15,097 nt of DNA from Desulfuromonadales bacterium (GTDB lineage: Bacteria > Desulfobacterota > Desulfuromonadia > Desulfuromonadales > UBA2294): the NCBI GenBank assembly GCA_030591795.1, contig JAUVAJ010000007.1, positions 1-15,097 of the forward strand. Reading direction: 5' to 3'. Below the pieces are notes generated by a model. It was not told the origin of the DNA. It searched no databases and was given only the letters and a program-made list of their open reading frames with translations. Both the position numbers and the translations under genes were made by a program. Below are positions 7,387-14,387 of this stretch, piece by piece; within the stretch, counting starts at the first letter, position 1, and every line of letters starts with the position of its first letter.

Positions 7387-8858
7387 GTCCCGTCAGTAAT
7401 TAGCAAGCGGACGAGAAAATTACTCCCGCCATCTTCACCAGATACAACTTCAATTTGTCCGCCAACCTCAGTAACGATCCGATGACAGATAGTCAAGCCA
7501 AGGCCGCGACCTTTACCCTCAGGTTTGGTCGAAAAAAATGGATCAAAAATTTGTGCGCGGGTTTCAGCATCAATCCCCCCACCTTGGTCCTGCACCGAAA
7601 GACACACAGTAGCATCTGTCTTATATGCTGACACAACTATACGGCTACCCTTGGTACTGGCATCGCGGGCGTTGGAGATAAGATTGATCAGCACCTGGGT
7701 CAGTTTATGGGGATTGATACAAACATCGGGCAATTCAGTCGGACAGTTAGTCTCAATAACGTAACCGTCAAACACGGCCTGACTCCGTAGAGACTGAGTT
7801 GTGGCAACCATAATTTCACACAAATCTACCGGGTCGGCGACAACTCCGCTTGGCGTAGCGTAGTCTAGCAGATCTCTTATCAGCCGGTCGATACGGGCGG
7901 TTTCATCAAGACTTCTGCACACCAGATCACGCTGTGCTTCCTCACTAACATCGACCTTAAGAATTTCCAGATAACCGATAATCGCTGCAAGAGGGTTGCC
8001 GACTTCATGTGCCATTCCGGCCGAAAGATGCCCGACTGAGGCCATTCGTTCAGAACGAAGGAGTTCATCTCGGCCATTACGCAGAGCATCAATCATCTGG
8101 TTGAACGATTGCCCAAGATCAAGGATTTCCCGGGGGCCATCAACAATGACATGGGTAGTAAGATCTCCGGCGGCAACCGATGCCGTCGCCGCACGTAGAC
8201 GATTTACCGGCCGAACCACATTACGACTCAGCACTACAATGCCAAAGGCGGTCAGCACCAGACCATAGAGCAGAACATAAATGAAGACCAACCGACGGGT
8301 TTCCGCAACCTGACTCTGCACATTGGTCAACGAAAACCGAAGCCAGACAACTCCGTAAAACCGCCGCTCAGCATCATGCATTGCGATGGCAGCATCGATC
8401 GAACCGGCTGAATGCTCTTTGAATGGTAGCCAGAACGAGGGGGAATCAAGTTGCAATTGCGGCTCTGTCGTCAATCTCGCCTGATGTGCCATAATTATGG
8501 CACGGCGACCTTCACGGGCTGCTTGCTGTTGCCCTTCAACCGGCTGCATTAAACGGTCATATAAAACCCACTCATCCAGATCCAGATCAAGTCCGGTTAA
8601 TAGCACATGAAGATTATCAGTATCGTTTTTATTACTTTCCGGTGCGCCGTGAGCTAGCGACTTGCCGACCAATTGAATGGTGAAACGGACATGATTGAGC
8701 TGTTGTTCGATAAGTTTTTGTTCGGTCAGATGCAAGAGAATAAAGCCACCAAACAACAGCGCGGCTCCCACTAGCAGTGCGGTGGTAATAACAAGTTCAA
8801 ACTGAAGACCTACAATACGACGCACAATACCTCTCACACGTATAAGCATAGTGGCCAT
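7383..8858 (-). CDS. membrane sensor histidine kinase, partner of the downstream response regulator
   Basis: This 491-residue kinase should sense an external or membrane signal and phosphorylate the co-encoded regulator. It has a transmembrane helix at about 22-44, an extracytoplasmic domain of about 145 residues, a second helix at about 189-211, a HAMP linker (about 210-262), the H-box with H284 ([11 protein letters not shown]), the N-box (NLISNARDA, 392-400), G1 (DQGGGID) and G2 ([11 protein letters not shown]). The NtrB-like H-box fits a sigma-54 activator partner. Pseudomonas PilS has six membrane helices, so this two-helix kinase with a sizeable external domain is not a plain PilS copy. 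The first codons lie inside repeat element A. The ATG at 8858 sits in a short hairpin, and the fourth codon is also ATG and could be the true start. Confidence 0.93.
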   Translation of the reverse strand: MATMLIRVRGIVRRIVGLQFELVITTALLVGAALLFGGFILLHLTEQKLIEQQLNHVRFTIQLVGKSLAHGAPESNKNDTDNLHVLLTGLDLDLDEWVLYDRLMQPVEGQQQAAREGRRAIIMAHQARLTTEPQLQLDSPSFWLPFKEHSAGSIDAAIAMHDAERRFYGVVWLRFSLTNVQSQVAETRRLVFIYVLLYGLVLTAFGIVVLSRNVVRPVNRLRAATASVAAGDLTTHVIVDGPREILDLGQSFNQMIDALRNGRDELLRSERMASVGHLSAGMAHEVGNPLAAIIGYLEILKVDVSEEAQRDLVCRSLDETARIDRLIRDLLDYATPSGVVADPVDLCEIMVATTQSLRSQAVFDGYVIETNCPTELPDVCINPHKLTQVLINLISNARDASTKGSRIVVSAYKTDATVCLSVQDQGGGIDAETRAQIFDPFFSTKPEGKGRGLGLTICHRIVTEVGGQIEVVSGEDGGSNFLVRLLITDGT

Positions 8859-8992
8859 CCGGAAACTCTGGATGGATGTAGTGTACGTTTCTGATTTGGC
8901 AACCAGTAATTTTTCGCAAGGTCAAGGCAATCAAAGGTGCAGATTGACGCCGAGATTGCGAAAAAGGGTGGTTTCCAAACAGAAACTAGTTA
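8849..8992 (-). repeat. dispersed palindromic element, copy A (144 bp)
   Basis: Read on the minus strand, this segment aligns without gaps to 14167-14351 except for 41 extra bases in the other copy; I count about 14 mismatches in 144 positions. The first 105 or so bases form a long imperfect palindrome. The outer arms GTTTCTGTTTGG and CCAAATCAGAAAC and the inner arms TTTTTCGCAA and TTGCGAAAAA are complementary. A 40-base tail follows, carrying a promoter-like motif and a CCATCC/GGATGG hairpin. The tail runs into the first codons of the sensor kinase. No transposase is present, so this would be a non-autonomous MITE-like or REP-like element. Confidence 0.8.
8880..8909 (-). promoter_or_regulatory. 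promoter-like motif in element A facing the sensor kinase
   Basis: Minus strand TTACTG (8909-8904) and TACACT (8885-8880) are 18 bases apart. The same motif is kept in copy B as TTGCTG-N18-TATACT. A start near 8873 would give a leader of about 15 bases. Conservation between copies is real, but it may reflect shared ancestry of the element and not promoter function. Confidence 0.35.
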
Positions 8993-9015
8993 CAACTACT
9001 CAGAATAACACACAT

Positions 9016-9044
9016 ATATTTTTTTGGGCAGGCCAGATTGTCAA
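9016..9044 (-). promoter_or_regulatory. weak sigma-70 promoter candidate upstream of element A
   Basis: A perfect -35 hexamer TTGACA (9044-9039, minus strand) is followed after 17 bases by a poor -10 (AAATAT, 9021-9016). If used, the kinase transcript would read through the whole of element A as a structured leader. Confidence 0.3.
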
Positions 9045-9071
9045 ATCGTTGTGGCAATAAGAATAACTTCC

Positions 9072-9244
9072 TGCCAGCAGCCTATCGGACTTTCCATGAG
9101 CCGGCTGTAAATTTGATCGTTTGGCTCATATTTTAGCTCCTTTTTGCCCCATAGCTATGGCTATAAGGCTGCAAATGAGCTAAAATCTGCTCTCAAACGC
9201 GCAAATTTTCGCTTCGGCCCGGTAAGCCCGACAGGCTGCTAGCA
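9072..9244. repeat. large imperfect palindrome, element C (about 173 bp)
   Basis: The outer arms TGCCAGCAGCCTATCGGA (9072-9089) and the complement of 9227-9244 match at 15 of 18 positions. Further in, AAATTTGATCGTTTG and ATTTTAGCTC on the left pair with GAGCTAAAAT and CAAACGCGCAAATTT on the right. Near the centre is a perfect palindrome CCATAGCTATGG (9149-9160). No protein is encoded. The ends resemble the AGCAGCCTGTCGG-type hairpin seen after the MFS gene. With element A it fills almost all of the 432-base gap 8859-9290, in which I see no gene. Confidence 0.75.
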
Positions 9245-9290
9245 TCCGACTCAGTAACCGTTTATTTAACATTTTGGCAGGAGATGACTT

Positions 9291-9512
9291 ATGTCACGAA
9301 TCCCGGTTGTCGATCAGGAAAGCTGTATCAGTTGTGAAGTATGCACCCAGATTTGCCCCGAGGTGTTTCGTATGGAAGGTGAAGAGCATGGTCATGACCA
9401 CGATCACGGTGAACACAAGTCGATAGTCTACAATCCAACCGGCGCGCCGGAAGAAAAGATAGAAGCAGCCATGGATGGTTGCCCGGCGGCATGCATCTAC
9501 TGGCAAGAATAA
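9291..9512 (+). CDS. small [4Fe-4S] ferredoxin with a histidine-rich insertion
   Basis: This 73-residue electron carrier has the ferredoxin motif C12-x2-C15-x2-C18-x3-C22-P and a distal C64-P plus C68. C12, C15, C18 and C64 would hold one [4Fe-4S] cluster; C22 and C68 could form a disulfide or, less likely, help hold a second cluster. PEVF after the first motif and the acidic C-terminus are typical of Desulfovibrio-type single-cluster ferredoxins. Between the halves lies HGHDHDHGEH (33-42), with five histidines alternating with acidic residues and glycine, where relatives have a short acidic loop. This could bind Zn, Ni, Co or Cu, or tune the cluster; neither is shown. The ribosome site AGGAG lies seven bases before the ATG. 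The gene stands alone between two palindromes, so its redox partner is not indicated. Confidence 0.93.
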   Translation: MSRIPVVDQESCISCEVCTQICPEVFRMEGEEHGHDHDHGEHKSIVYNPTGAPEEKIEAAMDGCPAACIYWQE

Positions 9513-9516
9513 TGCT

Positions 9517-9637
9517 GGCGTCGCAAAAAGTCCGCCCTGCTGCGTTACACTGTTTTTTCAGGACCTTGGCATACCTGATGTATGCCTTCACCCCTGAAAA
9601 AACAGTAAGCCTTGCAGGTCGCAATTTTTGCTTAGCC
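9517..9637. repeat. large imperfect palindrome, element D (about 121 bp)
   Basis: This palindrome follows the ferredoxin stop within a few bases. A perfect 14-bp arm pair (ACTGTTTTTTCAGG at 9549-9562, CCTGAAAAAACAGT at 9593-9606) encloses a smaller hairpin GGCATAC-CTGAT-GTATGCC (9568-9586). The outer flanks also pair imperfectly (GGCGTCGCAAAAA against TTTTTGCTTAGCC). As RNA it would be a strong hairpin that could end or stabilise the ferredoxin transcript. It resembles multi-copy intergenic palindromes of delta-proteobacterial genomes, but copy number cannot be judged from one window. Confidence 0.75.
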
Positions 9638-9690
9638 ATCATGATATTTTACGCATGCCCCTCCTATCTTACCCATCTGCATAATTTCTA

Positions 9691-10884
9691 ATGACACCAG
9701 ACCTGCGGTCAAATATCCGGAAACTCTATCTGTTCTCTTTCCTCAAGATGATGCTATTTCCATTGGCGATCATCACCCTGTTCTGGAAAGATCATATCGG
9801 TCTTACGCTGACCGAAATCATGCTCCTGCAGGCTGTCTTTTCCTTTGCCTCACTTTGTCTGGAATACCCGTCAGGTTACATAAGTGATCGTCTCGGTTAT
9901 CGCTTCTCCCTGAATATTGCATCGCTGTTCGGCATTGCCGGTTGGGGCATCTATACCATTGCCGGCAGTTTTTCCGGAGTTCTCGTCGCCGAAATCCTGC
10001 TCGGTATCTCTTACGCCTTTATCAGCGGTAGCGACAGTGCCTTGCTGTTTGAAACGCTGCGCCAACAGAAAGAGGAACAGCTATACACACTGTATGACGG
10101 TCGGATGTCCGGATTTGCCCAGACCGGCGAAGCGGTCGGTGCTATCGGCGCCGGGCTGCTTTATGCGGCCTTCCCTCTACTGCCATTCTTTATCCAGATT
10201 CTGGTCTGGATTGTCGCGCTGATGATAACGATGTCACTGCGCGAAGCCCCAAAAGCGGAACAGCCTGAACGATCGCACCTGCGTGAGATGGCGGCGACAT
10301 GGCTGCTCGCCTGGCGGGACAACAGTCGCATCCGCTCGACGATCCTGCTCGCTACCTGTGTCGGGCTGGCATCATTCTATCCGGTCTGGCTCATTCAGCC
10401 CTACATGCAGGCCAACAATCTGCCGCTAGCCTGGTTCGGGCCGATCTGGGCCGGAGCCAATTTGACCGTCGCCCTGTTCTCCTTTCTCAGCCATCGTGCA
10501 GCCTTCTTCCTTGGTAACCGGGGGATGCTGGTCGTCTCTTTCATTTTGATTTTGACCGGCTATCTGGGGCTCGGCCTGAGCGCCGGTATTTTCTCATTCC
10601 TGTTTTATTATCTACTGACAGCCATGCGCGGCCTGCAAGGACCATTTCTACGGCATTATCTACAAAAGGAAGGTGCGCGGAAAAACCGGGCCAGCCTGCT
10701 GTCGCTTAAAGCCCTCACCTTTCGCCTCGGCTTTGTCGTTACCGCACCGTTCATTGGTCTGCTGGCTGACAGTGATGGCGTCCAGCAAACTTTTCTCGCT
10801 CTAACCGTACCAATCAGCTTAGCTGTATTGCTGACCAGCCTCTATTTTTACAAAATCACTGGCAGCCTGTCGGACAATCAATAA
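9691..10884 (+). CDS. major facilitator superfamily transporter
   Basis: This 397-residue inner-membrane transporter has about 12 hydrophobic segments and the MFS motif A between helices 2 and 3 (GYISDRLGYR, 62-71, with D66 and R71). The next helices contain LLGISYAFISGSDSALLFETL, a pattern common in drug-efflux-like MFS branches. A charged central loop (about 185-205, REAPKAEQPERSHLREM) separates the two six-helix halves. The substrate cannot be read from sequence; efflux of a small organic molecule is only the most general guess. No ribosome site precedes the ATG, so translation may be weak or start elsewhere; M20 and M21 are in frame but would shorten the first helix. The stop codon lies inside an inverted repeat. 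Confidence 0.9.
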   Translation: MTPDLRSNIRKLYLFSFLKMMLFPLAIITLFWKDHIGLTLTEIMLLQAVFSFASLCLEYPSGYISDRLGYRFSLNIASLFGIAGWGIYTIAGSFSGVLVAEILLGISYAFISGSDSALLFETLRQQKEEQLYTLYDGRMSGFAQTGEAVGAIGAGLLYAAFPLLPFFIQILVWIVALMITMSLREAPKAEQPERSHLREMAATWLLAWRDNSRIRSTILLATCVGLASFYPVWLIQPYMQANNLPLAWFGPIWAGANLTVALFSFLSHRAAFFLGNRGMLVVSFILILTGYLGLGLSAGIFSFLFYYLLTAMRGLQGPFLRHYLQKEGARKNRASLLSLKALTFRLGFVVTAPFIGLLADSDGVQQTFLALTVPISLAVLLTSLYFYKITGSLSDNQ

Positions 10885-10896
10885 ACAGGCTGCCAG
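10859..10896 (+). terminator. hairpin at the end of the MFS gene
   Basis: CTGGCAGCCTGT (10859-10870) and ACAGGCTGCCAG (10885-10896) form a perfect 12-bp inverted repeat with a 14-base loop that holds the stop codon. There is no T-tract, so it is not a classical intrinsic terminator; it may protect the mRNA 3' end. The arm is related to the ends of element C. Confidence 0.5.
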
Positions 10897-10976
10897 GGTA
10901 GCAACGGACAAAATTATCGAATAATCTCCAGCCTGTGCTAATCTTTTGGTACCTCATGCACAAGAACGGGCAACTG

Positions 10977-11528
10977 ATGATTAAGCATAAAACCGATCTG
11001 CGTTACTTTGTTCTTATTTGTCTTACGTTTTTACTCTGCAGTTGTATGTCCACAGACAAATCTTCCGAGAAACAACCTCGTAAGCAGGTCTATATTGACG
11101 CCAATCTGATGTTTGAAATCAGTTACCCGGAAGAATGGGTTCGAATTAAAAGATCGCCAAACCTGACACCCCTCACCAGACAAACTACAACCTGGCAGAT
11201 AAGCGATCAGCAAAGCAGAGAATTACTGCTCGAACTAAGCATCATATCGATACCAGCAGAACGTAATCCGTTCGGTCATAAAGGGCTGAAAACCATCATC
11301 AACGAGCAGCACAATAATCTCATTATTGAAGCCAGTGAAGAGACCATACTACCTGCCGGACCGGCCAGAAAAATCAGTGGACAGACACAACATATCACTT
11401 ATGATTTCTGGCTCTATATTGGGAGACAACGCCACTACATTGTTACCTGCTCAGCAGCAGCAACGGCGTTTGAACTACATCAAGAGCAATTTCAACAAAT
11501 TGTTGATTCGTTCAAACCATTCAAATAA
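10977..11528 (+). CDS. small lipoprotein, possibly with a PsbP/DcrB-like fold
   Basis: With the start at 10977 (MIKHKTDLRY) the protein has 183 residues. It has a short basic N-terminus, a hydrophobic stretch (11-20) and lipobox LCSC, so it would be lipidated at C23. Residue +2 is methionine, which fits sorting to the outer membrane. The frame stays open to an ATG at 10935 (14 more residues), but that would put an unnatural segment before the signal peptide. The mature part (YIDANLMFEISYPEEWVRI ... near 40-55, and HYIVTCSAAATAFELHQEQFQQIVDSFKPF at the end) resembles PsbP/DcrB-like proteins, whose N-terminal F.ISYP.W and C-terminal F..I..SF patterns it shares. No function can be named and no operon partner is evident. 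Confidence 0.7.
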   Translation: MIKHKTDLRYFVLICLTFLLCSCMSTDKSSEKQPRKQVYIDANLMFEISYPEEWVRIKRSPNLTPLTRQTTTWQISDQQSRELLLELSIISIPAERNPFGHKGLKTIINEQHNNLIIEASEETILPAGPARKISGQTQHITYDFWLYIGRQRHYIVTCSAAATAFELHQEQFQQIVDSFKPFK

Positions 11529-11563
11529 GTAAAGCATCATTGTAATAAAAGCCATTCAAGCCG

Positions 11564-11572
11564 TGCTAAAAT
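11564..11572 (+). promoter_or_regulatory. extended -10 promoter candidate for the dedA-like gene
   Basis: TGCTAAAAT matches an extended -10 (TGn + TAAAAT, one mismatch to TATAAT). It lies 23 bases before the ATG at 11596 and has no good -35. A ribosome site GGAG follows seven bases before the ATG. Confidence 0.4.
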
Positions 11573-11595
11573 GTACACATTGACCGGAGAACATA

Positions 11596-12198
11596 ATGGA
11601 AGAATGGTTGCGAAATCTGTTTGAACTGATGCCGGACGGACCGATATATTATTCGGCAATTGCCGTTATTGCCTTTCTGGAATCGCTGGTCGCCGCTGGA
11701 GTTATCATTCCGGGTAGCAGCCTGATTGTTTTTGCCGGCTTTCTCGCCTTACACGGACGCGGCAATATTTCTACCATCATTATGGTTGCTACAATCGGTG
11801 CGTTCCTTGGTGACATGGTCAGCTTCTGGATCGGGGCCCGGTTCGGCGAACGCCTGCTATTCACCCGGTTGTTTCAAAAACGCAAAAATCTACTCAGGCA
11901 GGCGGAACTGTTCTTTATTGCGCATGGCGGCAAGAGTGTCTTCTTCGGCCGATTCGTCGGACCGGTGCGTGGCTTCATCCCATTTGTCGCCGGCAGTGCG
12001 CAGATGAGTCCAAAGGCCTTTACATGCTTTGCCGCTATCAGTGCAATCCTCTGGGGACTTGCCTACCCTGGCCTCGGCTACCTGGCGGGCTACAGTTGGG
12101 AAAATGTTGAAACATGGAGTAGCCGGTTTGGGCTTTTGATCGGTCTGCTTATTGCTATTACGATTTTTTTCGTCTTCATTCGACGTCGACTACGCTAA
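11596..12198 (+). CDS. DedA-family (VTT domain) inner-membrane protein
   Basis: This 200-residue membrane protein belongs to the DedA/VTT family, whose members help move lipids (undecaprenyl phosphate or phosphatidylethanolamine) across the membrane and support envelope homeostasis. Visible hallmarks are E29 in the first re-entrant region (AFLESLVAAGVIIPGSSLIV), GAFLGDMVSFWIGARFG (68-84), and the family motif FFGRFVGPVRGFIP (117-130) with R119 and R125. The two arginines have the same spacing as the essential pair in E. coli YqjA/YghB. The C-terminal third has further membrane helices and ends in basic residues RRRLR. Which lipid it acts on is not decidable here. It has its own promoter candidate, and a new promoter follows it, so it is probably monocistronic. 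Confidence 0.92.
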   Translation: MEEWLRNLFELMPDGPIYYSAIAVIAFLESLVAAGVIIPGSSLIVFAGFLALHGRGNISTIIMVATIGAFLGDMVSFWIGARFGERLLFTRLFQKRKNLLRQAELFFIAHGGKSVFFGRFVGPVRGFIPFVAGSAQMSPKAFTCFAAISAILWGLAYPGLGYLAGYSWENVETWSSRFGLLIGLLIAITIFFVFIRRRLR

Positions 12199-12212
12199 AT
12201 TCACTTCCCCAA

Positions 12213-12241
12213 TTGCATCTGCCAACAGAATCCCCTAAAAT
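12213..12241 (+). promoter_or_regulatory. sigma-70 promoter for aguA-aguB
   Basis: TTGCAT (12213-12218) and TAAAAT (12236-12241) are separated by exactly 17 bases. A start near 12248 would leave a 20-base leader that includes the strong ribosome site GGAGG six bases before the aguA ATG. Confidence 0.6.
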
Positions 12242-12268
12242 TGATTCGCTATTATCTGGAGGAAATAT

Positions 12269-13291
12269 ATGCCACACCGTCTCCCGGCCGAATGGGAACC
12301 GCAGTCCGGAATCCTGATCGCCTGGCCACATACTACAACCGACTGGGCTGACTGCCTCGATAAGGTTGAAGCGGTCTACACTGAAATCGTTGTAACGATT
12401 ACTCGTTTTCAAACCTGTGTCATTGCATCTCCTGAACCGGAAATTGTCCGCAATCGGCTGGAGACTGCCGGAATCAATATTGATCGGGTTCGATTCTACG
12501 CAATTCCGACCAACGACACATGGGCCAGAGATTTCGGGCCGATAACAGTAGTTAAAGAGCAACGACCGATCCTGCTCGACTTTGGTTTCAACGGTTGGGG
12601 AGAAAAATTCCCCAGCAACTTCGATAATCAGGTGACTCGACTACTGCACGAGGCCGGTGCTTTTGGTGATATTGAGTACCGAAGGATAAACCTGATACTA
12701 GAAGGCGGGAGTATCGAAAGCGATGGGAATGGTACACTCTTAACTACAATCGAATGTCTGCTCAACCCAAATCGCAACCCGCACATGGATAAGGCAGCTG
12801 TCGAACAACAGCTTAAGGCACAGCTCGGTGCCGAGCGAATACTGTGGCTTAAAAATGGCTATCTGGCTGGTGATGACACCGATTCACATATCGATACTTT
12901 GGCGCGGCTTTGTCCGAAGGATACTATTATATACCAGGCATGTGATGATATGGAGGATGAGCATTTTTCGTCTCTTGAGCTGATGCGAACAGAATTGCAA
13001 AAATTCACAACTAAAGCAGGTTCGCCATACAGACTCATCGCACTGCCCTGGCCGCAAGCTCAATATACAGACGGACAGCGTCTGCCAGCGACCTACGCCA
13101 ACTTTCTGATCATTAACGGCGCGGTTCTGGTTCCGACATACAATGACCCGAATGATTCGAAGGCACTTGACGCCATCGCCCAGGAGTTCCCCGAGCGAGA
13201 GATCATCGGTATCGATTGTTCAACCCTGATTCGTCAGAACGGCTCGCTGCACTGTATTACCATGCAGCTCCCTGAAGGAGTAACCATATGA
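12269..13291 (+). CDS. aguA: agmatine deiminase
   Basis: This enzyme hydrolyses agmatine to N-carbamoylputrescine and ammonia, the first of two steps from agmatine to putrescine. The 340-residue protein shows the guanidino-modifying (PAD_porph) pattern from end to end: PAEWEPQSGILIAWP (6-20), NDTWARDFGPI (82-92, with D88), LEGGSIESDG (144-153), DDTDSHIDT with H207 and D209, and the nucleophile C329 in GSLHCITMQLP near the C-terminus. Family length is about 340-370, so it is complete. The usual GGGNIHCIT reads NGSLHCIT here, a mild change that keeps the cysteine. It has its own promoter and ribosome site and overlaps aguB by four bases (ATGA). Substrate choice rests on family likeness plus the aguB neighbour. 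Confidence 0.95.
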   Translation: MPHRLPAEWEPQSGILIAWPHTTTDWADCLDKVEAVYTEIVVTITRFQTCVIASPEPEIVRNRLETAGINIDRVRFYAIPTNDTWARDFGPITVVKEQRPILLDFGFNGWGEKFPSNFDNQVTRLLHEAGAFGDIEYRRINLILEGGSIESDGNGTLLTTIECLLNPNRNPHMDKAAVEQQLKAQLGAERILWLKNGYLAGDDTDSHIDTLARLCPKDTIIYQACDDMEDEHFSSLELMRTELQKFTTKAGSPYRLIALPWPQAQYTDGQRLPATYANFLIINGAVLVPTYNDPNDSKALDAIAQEFPEREIIGIDCSTLIRQNGSLHCITMQLPEGVTI

Positions 13292-14169
13292 AGCGCCTGA
13301 CCGTCGGACTGGTGCAGCACGCCTGCACAGCAAACCGACAAAAAAATATCGAAGCGAGTGAGGCCGGTATCTGCAAAGCCGTCGATCAGGGAGCACAGCT
13401 GGTCATCTTGCCGGAATTACATTCGTCACACTATTTCTGTCAATCTGAAGAGACCGCCAACTTCGATCTGGCCGAAACAATACCTGGCCCAACAACTGAA
13501 TATTTTAGTGCGATGGCCCGTGAGCTAAGAATTGTCCTGGTGATTTCCATTTTTGAAAAACGCGCGCCAGGTCTGTATCACAACAGTGCTGTCGTCATCG
13601 AAAAAGACGGCACAATCGCCGGAACCTATAGAAAAATGCACATTCCGGATGACCCTGGTTATTATGAAAAATTTTACTTCGCCCCCGGAGATTTAGGGTT
13701 TACACCAATCGACACATCAGTCGGCCGTCTCGGCCTGATGGTTTGCTGGGATCAGTGGTATCCGGAGGCTGCCCGCTTGATGGCTCTGGCCGGGGCGGAC
13801 ATATTGATCTATCCAACCGCTATAGGTTGGGATCCGCGTGATGATCAGGACGAAAAAGACCGACAACGTGACGCCTGGGTAACGATACAACGTAGCCACG
13901 CAATCGCCAACGGCCTGCCGCTGCTCAGCATCAACCGTACCGGCTTCGAGTCCGCACCAGACGGTGGACCCGGTAGCCAATTCTGGGGAGGCAGCTTTGT
14001 TGCCGGACCCCAGGGAGAACTGCTGGCAGAAGCTCCGATCGATGGGGAACAAGTATTGATCGCGAAAATCGATTTTCGTGACAGTGAAGAGGTGCGCCGC
14101 ATCTGGCCATTTTTACGTGACCGGAGAATCGATGCCTTTGACGGACTGACCAAACGTTTTATCGATTAA
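13288..14169 (+). CDS. aguB: N-carbamoylputrescine amidase
   Basis: This enzyme completes the pathway by splitting N-carbamoylputrescine into putrescine, CO2 and ammonia. It is a cytosolic nitrilase-superfamily enzyme of 293 residues with the catalytic triad E43 (VILPELHSSHYF), K116 (YRKMHIPDD) and C153 (GLMVCWDQWYPEAARL). The HIPDDPGYYEKFYFAPGD stretch and the ILIYPTAIGWDP segment are typical of AguB orthologues in bacteria and plants. It starts inside the aguA stop (ATGA), so the two are made together. Together with an arginine decarboxylase elsewhere it would provide an ornithine-independent route to putrescine. Its stop codon TAA is the first three bases of repeat element B. Confidence 0.95.
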   Translation: MKRLTVGLVQHACTANRQKNIEASEAGICKAVDQGAQLVILPELHSSHYFCQSEETANFDLAETIPGPTTEYFSAMARELRIVLVISIFEKRAPGLYHNSAVVIEKDGTIAGTYRKMHIPDDPGYYEKFYFAPGDLGFTPIDTSVGRLGLMVCWDQWYPEAARLMALAGADILIYPTAIGWDPRDDQDEKDRQRDAWVTIQRSHAIANGLPLLSINRTGFESAPDGGPGSQFWGGSFVAGPQGELLAEAPIDGEQVLIAKIDFRDSEEVRRIWPFLRDRRIDAFDGLTKRFID

Positions 14170-14351
14170 CTAGTTTCTGTATGGAAACTGCCCTTTTCCG
14201 CAATCTCTGCGTCAATCTGCACCTTTGATTGTGCGGCGTAAAGTACTACGCCTCCGCTCAAAGGCTTGACTTCCTTGACCTTGAGAAAAATTGCTGGTTG
14301 CCAAATCAGAAACGTATACTGTACCCATCCAATGTTTCCGGATGGGCACTA
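14167..14351 (+). repeat. dispersed palindromic element, copy B (185 bp)
   Basis: This is the same element as at 8849-8992, in opposite genomic orientation, with 41 additional bases at its centre (about 14232-14272). The extra part contains a hairpin GGCGTA-AAGTAC-TACGCC and arms (CCTTTGA outside it, TCAAAGG inside it) that extend the overall palindrome. Copy B thus looks like the fuller form and A like a centre-deleted one. It starts at the aguB stop codon and ends 36 bases before yceH. The tail has the stem CCCATCC (14324-14330) / GGATGGG (14340-14346). It encodes nothing credible and fills most of the aguB-yceH gap. Confidence 0.8.
14291..14320 (+). promoter_or_regulatory. promoter-like motif in element B facing yceH
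   Basis: TTGCTG (14291-14296) and TATACT (14315-14320) are 18 bases apart; TATACT differs from the -10 consensus at one base. The predicted start near 14327 falls in the first arm of the terminal hairpin, so the mRNA would begin with or next to that stem. Confidence 0.45.
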
Positions 14352-14387
14352 AATAACCGGGTCATTCTCGGTAACAGGAGTAATGCA

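Noticed and set aside
8851..9060. 69-codon plus-strand open frame across the kinase start and element A
   Set aside because: It runs through repeat sequence and the antisense of the kinase start, and has no recognisable protein pattern.
8993..9290. CRISPR array or tRNA in the repeat-rich gap
   Set aside because: The repeats are inverted and of unequal length, not evenly spaced direct repeats, and no cloverleaf pattern was seen.
9479..9691. 70-codon plus-strand frame overlapping the ferredoxin end and palindrome D
   Set aside because: It lies mostly within palindrome D, has no family pattern and no ribosome site.
10935..10976. Upstream start for the lipoprotein adding 14 residues
   Set aside because: It would put a hydrophobic and polar segment before a normal lipoprotein signal; the start at 10977 gives a standard signal peptide.
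14229..14387. N-terminal extension of yceH by 53 codons
   Set aside because: It is translated from repeat element B. The ribosome site and the family alignment both place the start at 14388.
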